Below are positions 57,872 to 64,000 of a DNA stretch of 64,000 bases, piece after piece. Position 1 is the stretch's first letter. Each line of letters starts with the position of its first letter. Under the pieces are notes generated by a model that saw nothing but the letters and a program-made list of their open reading frames with translations, had not been told where the DNA came from and searched no databases. Location: positions 124,001 through 188,000 of the forward strand of contig CAMLLU010000001.1 of the NCBI GenBank assembly GCA_946480925.1. The letters are read 5' to 3'. Position numbers and translations under genes: made by a program. This DNA is from an uncultured Rivibacter sp. (GTDB taxonomy: Bacteria; Pseudomonadota; Gammaproteobacteria; Burkholderiales; Burkholderiaceae).

Positions 57872-58827
57872 AGATCGAGCTCCCAGGTTTCGCCGACGAG
57901 ATCGTGCCCGAAGCTGTGATGCGGCTCCTGCTTCACCAGCCGGTAGCCCGCCTTCTGGTAGGTGGCCCGTGCCGCGGTCAGCACCGAATTGGTCCACAGC
58001 GTGATCTTGCGGTAGCCCTTGTCACGTGCGAAGCGCTCGCACTCGTTCACCAGGCGCTTGCCCAGGCCCAGGCCGCGCGCCGCCGGCTCCACCAGCAGCA
58101 TGCGCAGCTTGGCCGCGTGCTCGCCGTACTCATTGGCCGGCGCCTTCACGAGGAACACGCAGCCGAGGTTTTCGCCATCGCGCTCGGCGATCCAGCCGCG
58201 CTCGCGCTGCGGGTCGAAGTGGTCGACGAAGTCAGCCGACAAGCGTGCGGCCAGGGCCTCGAACTGCTGGTTCCAGCCGTACTCCTGCGCATACAGCGCG
58301 CCGTGGCGCTGCACCACCCAGCCCATGTCGCCCGCGCGCGGCTCACGCAGCGTGATCATCGGCGGCGTTTGCGGGCCCAGCAGCAGCGACTGCACCGTGC
58401 CCATGGCGGCAAGCAGCCGTGTCTGTTCGGGCTCGCTCAATGCGTCGAGCCAGTGCGCGACCTGCGCGCTCGATGCAGCGTCCATCGCGGCGTAGATGCG
58501 CCGGCCTTCGGCGGAAAGCGAAAGCTGCTGCGCCCGTGCATCGGCGGGCGAGCGGCTCACGTTCACGAGCCGGGCTTCGCGCAGGCGCCGCAGCAGCCGG
58601 CTCAGGTAGCCGGCGTCCAGCCCCAGTTGGCCGGCGAGCCAGGTGGCCGTGGGCGGCTGCGCCTCGTCGGCATGCGCCAGCTCCCATAGCGCACGGGCCT
58701 CGCTCAGGCCCAGGCCGGTGTCGAGCAGGCCGTCGTCAAGCAGGCCGAGGTGCTGGGTGTAGAAGCGCCCGAAACGCCGCACCGCGGCAACGCGCTCGAC
58801 CAGGGCAGGGGAAGCAGCATCGTGCAT
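57868..58827 (-). CDS. Fused MarR-type regulator and GNAT acetyltransferase
   Basis: This 319-residue protein has a winged-helix MarR domain (1-150; [20 protein letters not shown] is the recognition helix, [17 protein letters not shown] the wing). A GNAT domain (165-319) follows, with the acetyl-CoA loop [17 protein letters not shown] and [20 protein letters not shown]. Proteins of this design are common in proteobacteria; their targets are mostly unknown. The start follows an AAAGG-type site. It is divergent from yaaA, and the gap contains palindromic GGCAA/TTGCC sites that could be its operator. Confidence 0.9.
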   Translation of the reverse strand: MHDAASPALVERVAAVRRFGRFYTQHLGLLDDGLLDTGLGLSEARALWELAHADEAQPPTATWLAGQLGLDAGYLSRLLRRLREARLVNVSRSPADARAQQLSLSAEGRRIYAAMDAASSAQVAHWLDALSEPEQTRLLAAMGTVQSLLLGPQTPPMITLREPRAGDMGWVVQRHGALYAQEYGWNQQFEALAARLSADFVDHFDPQRERGWIAERDGENLGCVFLVKAPANEYGEHAAKLRMLLVEPAARGLGLGKRLVNECERFARDKGYRKITLWTNSVLTAARATYQKAGYRLVKQEPHHSFGHDLVGETWELDL

Positions 58828-58850
58828 CGCGAGGCCTTTCAAGTTGTGTA

Positions 58851-58884
58851 GGCAAATGGCATTTAAATGCTTGCCAAAGGCAAG
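58851..58884. promoter_or_regulatory. Palindromic operator candidates between MarR-GNAT and yaaA
   Basis: GCATTTAAATGC (58859-58870) is a perfect palindrome; CTTGCC-AAA-GGCAAG (58870-58884) is a perfect dyad; another GGCAA lies at 58851-58855. Dyads of this size are typical MarR sites. The likely targets are the regulator's own gene and yaaA. Confidence 0.5.
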
Positions 58885-58950
58885 TTTATGCGTCTCGGTG
58901 GCCAGGCACCAGCGCTGATACGCTCGCCCACCCATTTGCCATTGCCCGCC

Positions 58951-59730
58951 ATGCTGTTTCTGCTGTCTCCCGCCAAGTCGCTCGACTACGACACCCCGCC
59001 GCACGTGGCGGCCCACACGCTGCCGGTATTCGCCGACCGGGCCGCCGAGCTGATCGGCGTGCTGCGCGAAAAGTCCAGCGCCGAGGTCGCCGAGCTGATG
59101 GACCTGAGCGAGGCGCTGGCCGACCTGAACGTGAACCGCTATGCCGCCTGGCAGCGTCGCTTCACCGCACGCAACAGCAAGCAGGCCGCGCTGGCCTTCA
59201 ACGGCGACGTCTATGAAGGCCTTCAGGCCGCGAGCCTGGGCGAAAAAGACCTCGAATGGGCGCAGCAGCACGTCGCCATCCTGAGCGGCCTGTACGGCGT
59301 GCTGCGCCCGCTGGACTGGATGCAGCCCTACCGGCTCGAAATGGGCACGCGGCTGGTCAACCCGCGCGGCAAGGACCTCTACCGCTATTGGGCCGACACC
59401 ATCGCTCCCCACCTCAACGAGCGCCTGGCCGGCGAAAAGACGCCCATCGTGGTGAACCTCGCGTCTGAGGAATATTTCAAGGCCGTCGATCTGAAGGCAC
59501 TGAAAGCCCGCGTGGTTCATTGCGTGTTCGAGGAATGGAAAAGCGGGCGTTACAAGGTGGTGAGCTTCTTCGCCAAGCGCGCGCGGGGGCTCATGGTGCG
59601 CTACGCGATCGAAAAGCGCGCCAAGACACCCAAGGTGCTGGAGCGTTTCGACCGCGAGGGCTACTCACTCGACGCAACGGCCAGCGAGCCCGACCGGCTG
59701 GTGTTCCGGCGTCGTAACAGTGACCTGTGA
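58951..59730 (+). CDS. yaaA: Peroxide stress protein YaaA
   Basis: This 259-residue DUF328 protein in E. coli lowers free iron and protects DNA during hydrogen peroxide stress. MLFLLSPAKSLDY, then FNGDVYEGLQAASL, ILSGLYGVLRPLDWMQPYRLE and NLASEEYFKAVD are all strongly conserved. ATG 58951 is chosen because the family begins there; an in-frame ATG at 58867 lies within the operator. The gene ends in a repeat array that supplies its last residues. It may be controlled by the divergent MarR-GNAT protein. Confidence 0.94.
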   Translation: MLFLLSPAKSLDYDTPPHVAAHTLPVFADRAAELIGVLREKSSAEVAELMDLSEALADLNVNRYAAWQRRFTARNSKQAALAFNGDVYEGLQAASLGEKDLEWAQQHVAILSGLYGVLRPLDWMQPYRLEMGTRLVNPRGKDLYRYWADTIAPHLNERLAGEKTPIVVNLASEEYFKAVDLKALKARVVHCVFEEWKSGRYKVVSFFAKRARGLMVRYAIEKRAKTPKVLERFDREGYSLDATASEPDRLVFRRRNSDL

Positions 59731-59783
59731 CCGGTGACTGGTGACTGGTACTGGCCACTGGTCACCAGTTACCGGTCACTGCG
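59716..59783. repeat. GTGACYG-type gene-end repeat, copy 4
   Basis: Left units: CAGTGACCTGTGACCGGTGA and ACTGGTGACTGG. Right units: CCACTGGTCACC and ACCGGTCACTG. The yaaA stop is the TGA of a GTGAC unit. It covers the whole gap to within 13 bases of the next start. Confidence 0.75.
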
Positions 59784-59795
59784 AGAATCGCCGCC

Positions 59796-60647
59796 ATGAG
59801 CGCTCAAAGCATCACCCCCGAACTGCGTCACTGGATCGTCGAGCAGGCGAAGGCCGGGCACAAGCCGGACGTCGTGCTCAAGTCGATGATGGACAGCGGC
59901 TGGGAGGAAGAGGTCGCAATCCGCGCCCTCGAAGAGACCCTGCAGGGCTTTCTGGACGAACACGCCAAGGCGGCCGGCCTGCCGGCGCCCAAGCCGGTGC
60001 CCGAGCCCGACATCGCAGGCTCCCCCAGCGTCGTGCGGGCCTTCGACCGCGACGTGCGCATCGTGATGGCGATGCGCAACCCGCGCGTCGTAGTCTTCGG
60101 CGGCCTGCTGTCGCGCGAGGAATGCGACGCCATCGTCGACCTGGCCCGCCCCCGGCTGGCACGTTCCGAAACGGTGGACAACGCCACCGGCGGCAGTGAG
60201 GTCAACGCCGCGCGCACCAGCGAAGGCATGTTCTTCCGCCGTGGCGAGCACGAGGTGATCTCGCGGCTCGAACAGCGCATCGCCGCGCTGGTGAACTGGC
60301 CGATCGAAAACGGCGAAGGCCTGCAGATCCTGCACTACCGCCCTGGCGCCGAATACAAGCCGCACTACGACTACTTCGACCCCGCGCAGCCGGGCACGCC
60401 CACCATCCTGAAGCGCGGCGGCCAGCGCGTGGGCACGCTGGTGATGTACCTCAACGACCCTGAGCGCGGCGGCGGCACCACCTTCCCCGACGTGCACCTC
60501 GAAGTCGCGCCGATGAAGGGCAATGCAGTGTTCTTCAGCTACGACCGCCCACACCCCATGACGAAGACGCTGCACGGCGGTGCGCCGGTGCAGGCCGGCG
60601 AGAAGTGGGTCGCCACCAAGTGGCTGCGCGAGGGGCAGTTCGAGTGA
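59796..60647 (+). CDS. 2OG-Fe(II) oxygenase, prolyl 4-hydroxylase-like
   Basis: This 283-residue protein has an N-terminal helical part (1-60) and a double-stranded beta-helix oxygenase domain (about 90-283). The iron ligands are in YKPHYDYFDP (HxD) and the distal His in HPMTKTLHGGAP, with the 2-oxoglutarate-binding Lys in KWVATKWLRE. ARTSEGMFFRRGE is characteristic of bacterial prolyl hydroxylases. Some bacterial members modify EF-Tu or other proteins; the target here is unknown. The stop overlaps the CoA-transferase start (GTGA), suggesting joint expression. Confidence 0.92.
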   Translation: MSAQSITPELRHWIVEQAKAGHKPDVVLKSMMDSGWEEEVAIRALEETLQGFLDEHAKAAGLPAPKPVPEPDIAGSPSVVRAFDRDVRIVMAMRNPRVVVFGGLLSREECDAIVDLARPRLARSETVDNATGGSEVNAARTSEGMFFRRGEHEVISRLEQRIAALVNWPIENGEGLQILHYRPGAEYKPHYDYFDPAQPGTPTILKRGGQRVGTLVMYLNDPERGGGTTFPDVHLEVAPMKGNAVFFSYDRPHPMTKTLHGGAPVQAGEKWVATKWLREGQFE

Positions 60648-61687
60648 CCGATCGTCCAGCCGGTGCAGACCCACTGCACGACGCGCTGGATGGCTTGCGC
60701 ATCGTCGATCTCTCGCGCCTGCTGCCCGGGCCACTGGCCACGCTGCGGCTGGCCCAATGGGGCGCCGACGTGCTGAAGGTCGAAGACCCCGGTGAAGGCG
60801 ATGGCGCCCGCGCCCTGTGGCGTACCCAGGCCGAGGCTGCCGCAGGCGAACCCGGCCCGTTCTACCGCCAGCTCAATGCCGGCAAGCGCGTGCTGCGGCT
60901 CGATCTGCGCAGCCCCGAGGGCAAGGCCACGCTGCTCGAAGAGCTGCGCAGCGCCGACGCCCTGGTCGAGGGCTTTCGCCCCGGCGTGATGGCGCGGCTG
61001 GGGCTCGACTTCGACACCGTGTCGGCGCTGAACCCCAAGTTGGCGATGGTGTCCATCAGCGGCTACGGCCAGCAAGGCCCTTGGGCACAGCGTGCCGGTC
61101 ACGACATCAACTACATCGCGATGGCCGGTGTGCTGGAGCAGGTCGCCACGCCCGATGGCGAGGTCGCGCTGCCCAATTTCCAGATCGGCGATCTGCTGGG
61201 TGGCGCGCAGGCGGCGCTGAGCGCGTTGCTGGCAGCCGTGCTGGCCGCGCAGCGCACCGGGCGCGGGCGCCACGTCGACATCTCGATGACGCACGAGGTG
61301 ATGCGCCACCAGGTGGTGGTGCGTACCGCACTCGAAGCACAGGGCCGGGTGCCGCCGGCCGGGCGCGACCTGCTCTCGGGCGGGGCGCCTTGCTACGGTG
61401 TCTACCGCACGGCCGACGGCCGCCACCTCGCGGTGGGCGCGCTGGAACTCAAGTTCTGGCAGTCGCTGTGCAAGGCCCTCGGCTGCCCCCAATGGGAGCG
61501 ACGCCACTGGTCCCTCGGTGAGGCACCGGGCAGCGACGCGGCGTTGGCCCTGCGCGCCGAGCTGCAGACCGTATTGGCCTCGCAGCCGCTGGCGCATTGG
61601 GTGCAGCTGTTCGACAGCGTCGATGCCTGCGTGACGCCGGTGTTGAGGCTGGACGAGGCGCTGCGGCATCCGCTGTTTGCGGCCTGA
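60644..61687 (+). CDS. CaiB/BaiF family CoA transferase
   Basis: This 347-residue class III CoA-transferase-fold protein is similar to alpha-methylacyl-CoA racemases. IVDLSRLLPGPLATLRLAQW and GADVLKVEDPGEGD begin it. The catalytic Asp is in GHDINYIAMAGVLE, and DLRSPEGKATLLEELRSADA and EGFRPGVMARLGLD are also typical. It acts on an acyl-CoA in the cytosol; which one cannot be told. The start is GTG 60644, overlapping the oxygenase stop. It is convergent with the ankyrin-repeat gene, nine bases away. Confidence 0.93.
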   Translation: MTDRPAGADPLHDALDGLRIVDLSRLLPGPLATLRLAQWGADVLKVEDPGEGDGARALWRTQAEAAAGEPGPFYRQLNAGKRVLRLDLRSPEGKATLLEELRSADALVEGFRPGVMARLGLDFDTVSALNPKLAMVSISGYGQQGPWAQRAGHDINYIAMAGVLEQVATPDGEVALPNFQIGDLLGGAQAALSALLAAVLAAQRTGRGRHVDISMTHEVMRHQVVVRTALEAQGRVPPAGRDLLSGGAPCYGVYRTADGRHLAVGALELKFWQSLCKALGCPQWERRHWSLGEAPGSDAALALRAELQTVLASQPLAHWVQLFDSVDACVTPVLRLDEALRHPLFAA

Positions 61688-61696
61688 CGCAACACC

Positions 61697-63109
61697 TCAG
61701 CGCCCGCCGGCTGCTTCGATGGCCTGAGCAATGGCGGCGTAGCCGCGCTGCCTCGCGTGCTGCAGCGGCGTCACGCCTGCACGGTCGGCGATGTTCGGGT
61801 CGGCGCCGTGGGCCAGCAGCAGCTTCACGATTTCGGTGTGGCGGGGGCCGCCGTCGCCCAGCAATACCGCTTCGAGCAGTGCCGTCCAGCCGAGGCTGTT
61901 GACGTGGTTGCGGTCGACGCGGGTGTGCAGCAGCAGCTCGCGCACGATGGCCACGTGGCCATAGTGGCTGGCCGGTATGAGCGCGGTGCCGCCGTAGCGG
62001 TTGAGGCTGGTCACGTCGGCGCCGGCCGCCAGCACGGTGCGCAGCACTTCGAGGTGGCCGCGTTCGGCGGCGGTGTGCAGGGCGGCATTGAGGGCCTGCC
62101 GGTCGGCTCCGGCAGCAATGGCCTGCTTCGCGGTGCCAGCATCGCCGGCTTCGGCGGCTTGCAATAGCGCGGCGTTGGCCGCGGCGGCACCGGCTCGTTG
62201 TGCGGGGGCTTGCTGGGCCTTGAGTGCCGGCGCGGCGGCGCCGGCGAAGGCGGGGCTGCTTTGCCGCAGTTGCCGTGTGTCGTTGTCGCCGGCCGCATCA
62301 CGCGGGTTCGGGGTTGCGGCTGCCTGCGCCGTGGGTGTGGCAGGAGCGGCGGGCTCGGTGGCCGCCTCGCGTCGGGCCGGCGGTACCGGTGCTGCCGGGG
62401 CAGGGGCGGTGGGTTCCGCCAGGCGCGAGAGGTCGCGCTGTTTGGCGGGCACTGCGTCGGCTGGCGCAGCGAGGCTGCGCTGCGGGGCCGGTGCGGCTTC
62501 CTGTATCGCGGCTGCCGGGGCGGGGGGCGAACCGCGAGTCTCCTTCTCCTGGGCAGCCGCGGCTTCACGTTCGCGCGCCGGTTGGGCTTGCGCCTTGCGT
62601 TCCCGGTCTGCCTCGGCCGCTGCCTTGCGCGCGCGCATCTCGGCCTTGCCGGCGGCAGCCGGCGGCGTGTGCGGGGCGGTAGCCGTGTCGGCAGCGGCGG
62701 CCTCGGCCGGTGCTGTGCCGGGGGCCGGGGCTGGTGCCACTTCGGCGGGCGAGGTTTGCTGGGCCGGTGCAGGCAGGGTGGCTGCTACCGGCGCTTCGCG
62801 TGCAAATTCCTCCGGCGGGCTTTCCATCTGCACGCGCAGGGCCACCAGCGTGGCCAGCGACACGGTGCACACCGAGGCGGCCACGGCTGCCCAGCGCCAG
62901 CGCGGCGTATTGGCGGCGCTGCCGGCGCGCTGGGGCACCGGCGCCACTGCAGGCGCCTCGGTGCGGCCCGCTGCCAGTGCGGCCGCCAGCACGCGGTCGC
63001 GCACGGCCTCGGCGGGCTGCGGAGCGCCCGAGCCCAGCAAGCCATCAGCCTGCGCATAGGCTTCCAGCAGCGGGTCTCGGGGCGGTGCGGCGGGTGGGCG
63101 AGGGGTCAT
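61697..63109 (-). CDS. Membrane protein with C-terminal ankyrin repeats
   Basis: This 470-residue protein has a short N-terminal cytoplasmic part (1-72) and one membrane helix (about 75-95, WAAVAASVCTVSLATLVAL). A long Ala/Pro/Glu-rich linker (about 100-310) is followed by four or so ankyrin repeats (about 320-470; for example TAAERGHLEVLRTVLAAGAD and KLLLAHGADPNIADRAG). The repeats should be in the periplasm. It lies downstream of an ECF sigma gene on the same strand, where anti-sigma factors usually are, though it has no zinc anti-sigma motif. ATG 63109 is the likely start. The linker is partly low complexity, so its exact length may vary. Confidence 0.8.
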   Translation of the reverse strand: MTPRPPAAPPRDPLLEAYAQADGLLGSGAPQPAEAVRDRVLAAALAAGRTEAPAVAPVPQRAGSAANTPRWRWAAVAASVCTVSLATLVALRVQMESPPEEFAREAPVAATLPAPAQQTSPAEVAPAPAPGTAPAEAAAADTATAPHTPPAAAGKAEMRARKAAAEADRERKAQAQPAREREAAAAQEKETRGSPPAPAAAIQEAAPAPQRSLAAPADAVPAKQRDLSRLAEPTAPAPAAPVPPARREAATEPAAPATPTAQAAATPNPRDAAGDNDTRQLRQSSPAFAGAAAPALKAQQAPAQRAGAAAANAALLQAAEAGDAGTAKQAIAAGADRQALNAALHTAAERGHLEVLRTVLAAGADVTSLNRYGGTALIPASHYGHVAIVRELLLHTRVDRNHVNSLGWTALLEAVLLGDGGPRHTEIVKLLLAHGADPNIADRAGVTPLQHARQRGYAAIAQAIEAAGGR

Positions 63110-63177
63110 GACGACACCCCGCTCGCTGAGCATAGCGATCGACCCTCCGAGAGGGGGGGACCTTGCGCGGGAGTGAG
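63108..63177 (-). repeat. GC-rich repeat copy A at the start of the ankyrin gene
   Basis: Plus-strand order: ATGACGACACCCC, hairpin CGCT/AGCG (63124-63137), a run resembling CCCTCCGAGAGGGGGG, then CTTGCGCGGGAGTGA. The same order occurs in copy B 162 bases away. The ankyrin gene's start codon lies at its edge. Confidence 0.6.
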
Positions 63178-63187
63178 TACCGCGGCT

Positions 63188-63211
63188 CCAAGCCGGCCTG
63201 CGCCGGCTTGG
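63188..63211. other. GC-rich hairpin between the two repeats
   Basis: CCAAGCCGGC and GCCGGCTTGG form a 10-bp stem around a four-base loop. It may act as a terminator or processing site between the sigma and ankyrin genes. No gene is seen in the 292-base gap. Confidence 0.45.
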
Positions 63212-63269
63212 ACGGCACGAACGCCGGCAAGCTCTGCGGCCGGCAGGCCCGGCGCGGCGGCCAGGGGGG

Positions 63270-63340
63270 ATGACGACACCCCATCCGCTGAATACAGCGG
63301 ACGCCCCTCCGCGAGGGGGGCGGGTCTTGCTTGGGAGCGG
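63270..63340 (-). repeat. GC-rich repeat copy B between the sigma and ankyrin genes
   Basis: ATGACGACACCCC (63270-63282), hairpin CCGCTG/CAGCGG (63285-63300), CCCCTCCGCGAGGGGGGCG and CTTGCTTGGGAGCGG, aligned with copy A. It lies about 60 bases from the end of the sigma gene. Confidence 0.6.
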
Positions 63341-63401
63341 CCCGGCGCGGCGGCCCGGAAAGTACAGGTTGACATTGGACGTCTCATGTCAAAGGGCCTG
63401 G

Positions 63402-64000
63402 TCAGTTCCATGCCGCCAGGGCTTCGCGCAGTTTCGCGCGGGCATAGCGCAACCGGCTCTTGGCGGTTTCGGCGCCCACGCCGGTGGCTGCGGCGATCTC
63501 TTCGACGCTGAGGCCGGCTTCGGCCTGCAGCAGGAAGGCTTCGCGCTGCACCAGCGGCAGCGCTTCGAGCGCAGTGAAGAAGGCCAGGGCCTGTTCGCGG
63601 TGTTCGAGGCGCCGCAGCGGTTCATGGCGTTCATCGGCCGCGATGCAATCGGCCAGCGAGTGATCCGTCTCGCCATCGGCATCCGTGGCCTGCGCGTCGA
63701 TCGACAGCTCATGGCCGCGTCCCTGGCGGCGCAGGTGGTCGATGACCCGGCTGCGCGCCAGCGTGAACAGCCAGGTCGAGAAGCGTGCCGTCGGCACATA
63801 GCGCGGCGCCTGCCTTGCCACGGTGATCCACGTTTCCTGCAGCACGTCGTCGGCCGCACTGGCATGGTGGGCGCCCAGGCTGCGCAAGATGAAGCGATGC
63901 ACCCGCTTCGCGTGCCGGTCGTACAGGCGCGTGAAGGCCGCCGCGTCGCCGGCGGCAAAGGCCAGCATCAGCGACTCGTCTGCATCGGCCTCCGTGTCGT
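63402..64000 (-). CDS. ECF RNA polymerase sigma factor, start cut off
   Basis: The reading frame stays open to the right edge of the window, so the first codons are missing. The 199 residues present have sigma region 2 (AFTRLYDRHAKRVHRFILRS and DVLQETWITVARQAPRY, then FSTWLFTLARSRVIDHLRRQ). Region 4 reads ALPLVQREAFLLQAEAGLSV, ending with EEIAAATGVGAETAKSRLRY. It is a sigma-70-type factor of the ECF group that directs polymerase to a small set of envelope- or stress-related promoters. The gene after it encodes a membrane protein that could regulate it. ATG 63968 lies inside the family region and is not the true start. Confidence 0.92.
   Translation of the reverse strand, partial: DTEADADESLMLAFAAGDAAAFTRLYDRHAKRVHRFILRSLGAHHASAADDVLQETWITVARQAPRYVPTARFSTWLFTLARSRVIDHLRRQGRGHELSIDAQATDADGETDHSLADCIAADERHEPLRRLEHREQALAFFTALEALPLVQREAFLLQAEAGLSVEEIAAATGVGAETAKSRLRYARAKLREALAAWN

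Overview
This window is high-GC chromosomal DNA, densely packed with genes, from a betaproteobacterium of the order Burkholderiales. The evidence is the type and order of the genes: a zapB-like/zapA/6S RNA/EVE-domain block, rpsU-yqeY, darP-mog, a nirB-nirD-nasA nitrate assimilation operon with a phosphatase-kinase gene and narK beside it, a riboswitch-led B12 salvage operon, a PEP-CTERM protein, and a TRAP transporter. I cannot name the genus. I found no phage, insertion sequence, CRISPR array, tRNA or rRNA. The first gene (TctA) and the last (ECF sigma factor) are cut by the window edges.

Layout. 1-6.1 kb: end of a tricarboxylate-type permease, an MFS exporter, a gamma-glutamyltransferase overlapping an EamA exporter, an SDR protein and a GST. 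6.1-13 kb: PEP-CTERM protein, EamA transporter, DUF2007 protein, quinone reductase, cysE, mog-darP, and pmbA. 13-17 kb: a TRAP transporter with its binding protein facing its two permease genes. 17-23 kb: YqeY, S21, a flavoprotein, a sterol-desaturase-like enzyme, MFS and HxlR genes. 22-35.5 kb: nitrate assimilation. 35.6-39.4 kb: rubrerythrin, HdrD-like Fe-S protein, DUF3501, and a PAS-GGDEF protein. 39.4-41.6 kb: TauE, EVE, 6S RNA and Zap proteins. 41.6-49.6 kb: B12 riboswitch, btuB, btuC, btuD, cobU, btuF, cobT, cobS and cobC, most of them overlapping. 49.6-61.7 kb: NERD helicase, nth, RluA-type synthase, a BvgS-like hybrid kinase, two peptidase-like hydrolases, YchJ, MarR-GNAT, yaaA, a prolyl-hydroxylase-like enzyme and a CoA transferase. 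61.7-64 kb: an ankyrin-repeat membrane protein downstream of an ECF sigma gene.

The most interesting region is the nitrate locus. nirB is followed 2 bases later by a soluble exported protein with two motifs resembling the P-box of the NarX/NarQ nitrate sensors. Across the locus, a regulator has a receiver-like domain, an ANTAR RNA-binding domain, and two more copies of the same motif. The divergent narK leader starts near a sigma-54-type promoter and contains a 7-bp hairpin with a six-base loop that has A at position 1 and G at position 4, as ANTAR proteins recognise. A PP2C phosphatase-kinase fusion lies between nirB and narK. I infer a nitrate-sensing circuit acting on both sides of the inner membrane with RNA-level control. 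I know of no characterised regulator with this domain order, but could not search for one.

A second theme is repeated intergenic DNA placed exactly at gene ends. One family is built from GTGACYG-type units and has four copies, each of which contains or touches a stop codon. Another starts with CCACCCCCGTAGC directly after stop codons; its two long copies differ by paired changes that keep hairpins intact.
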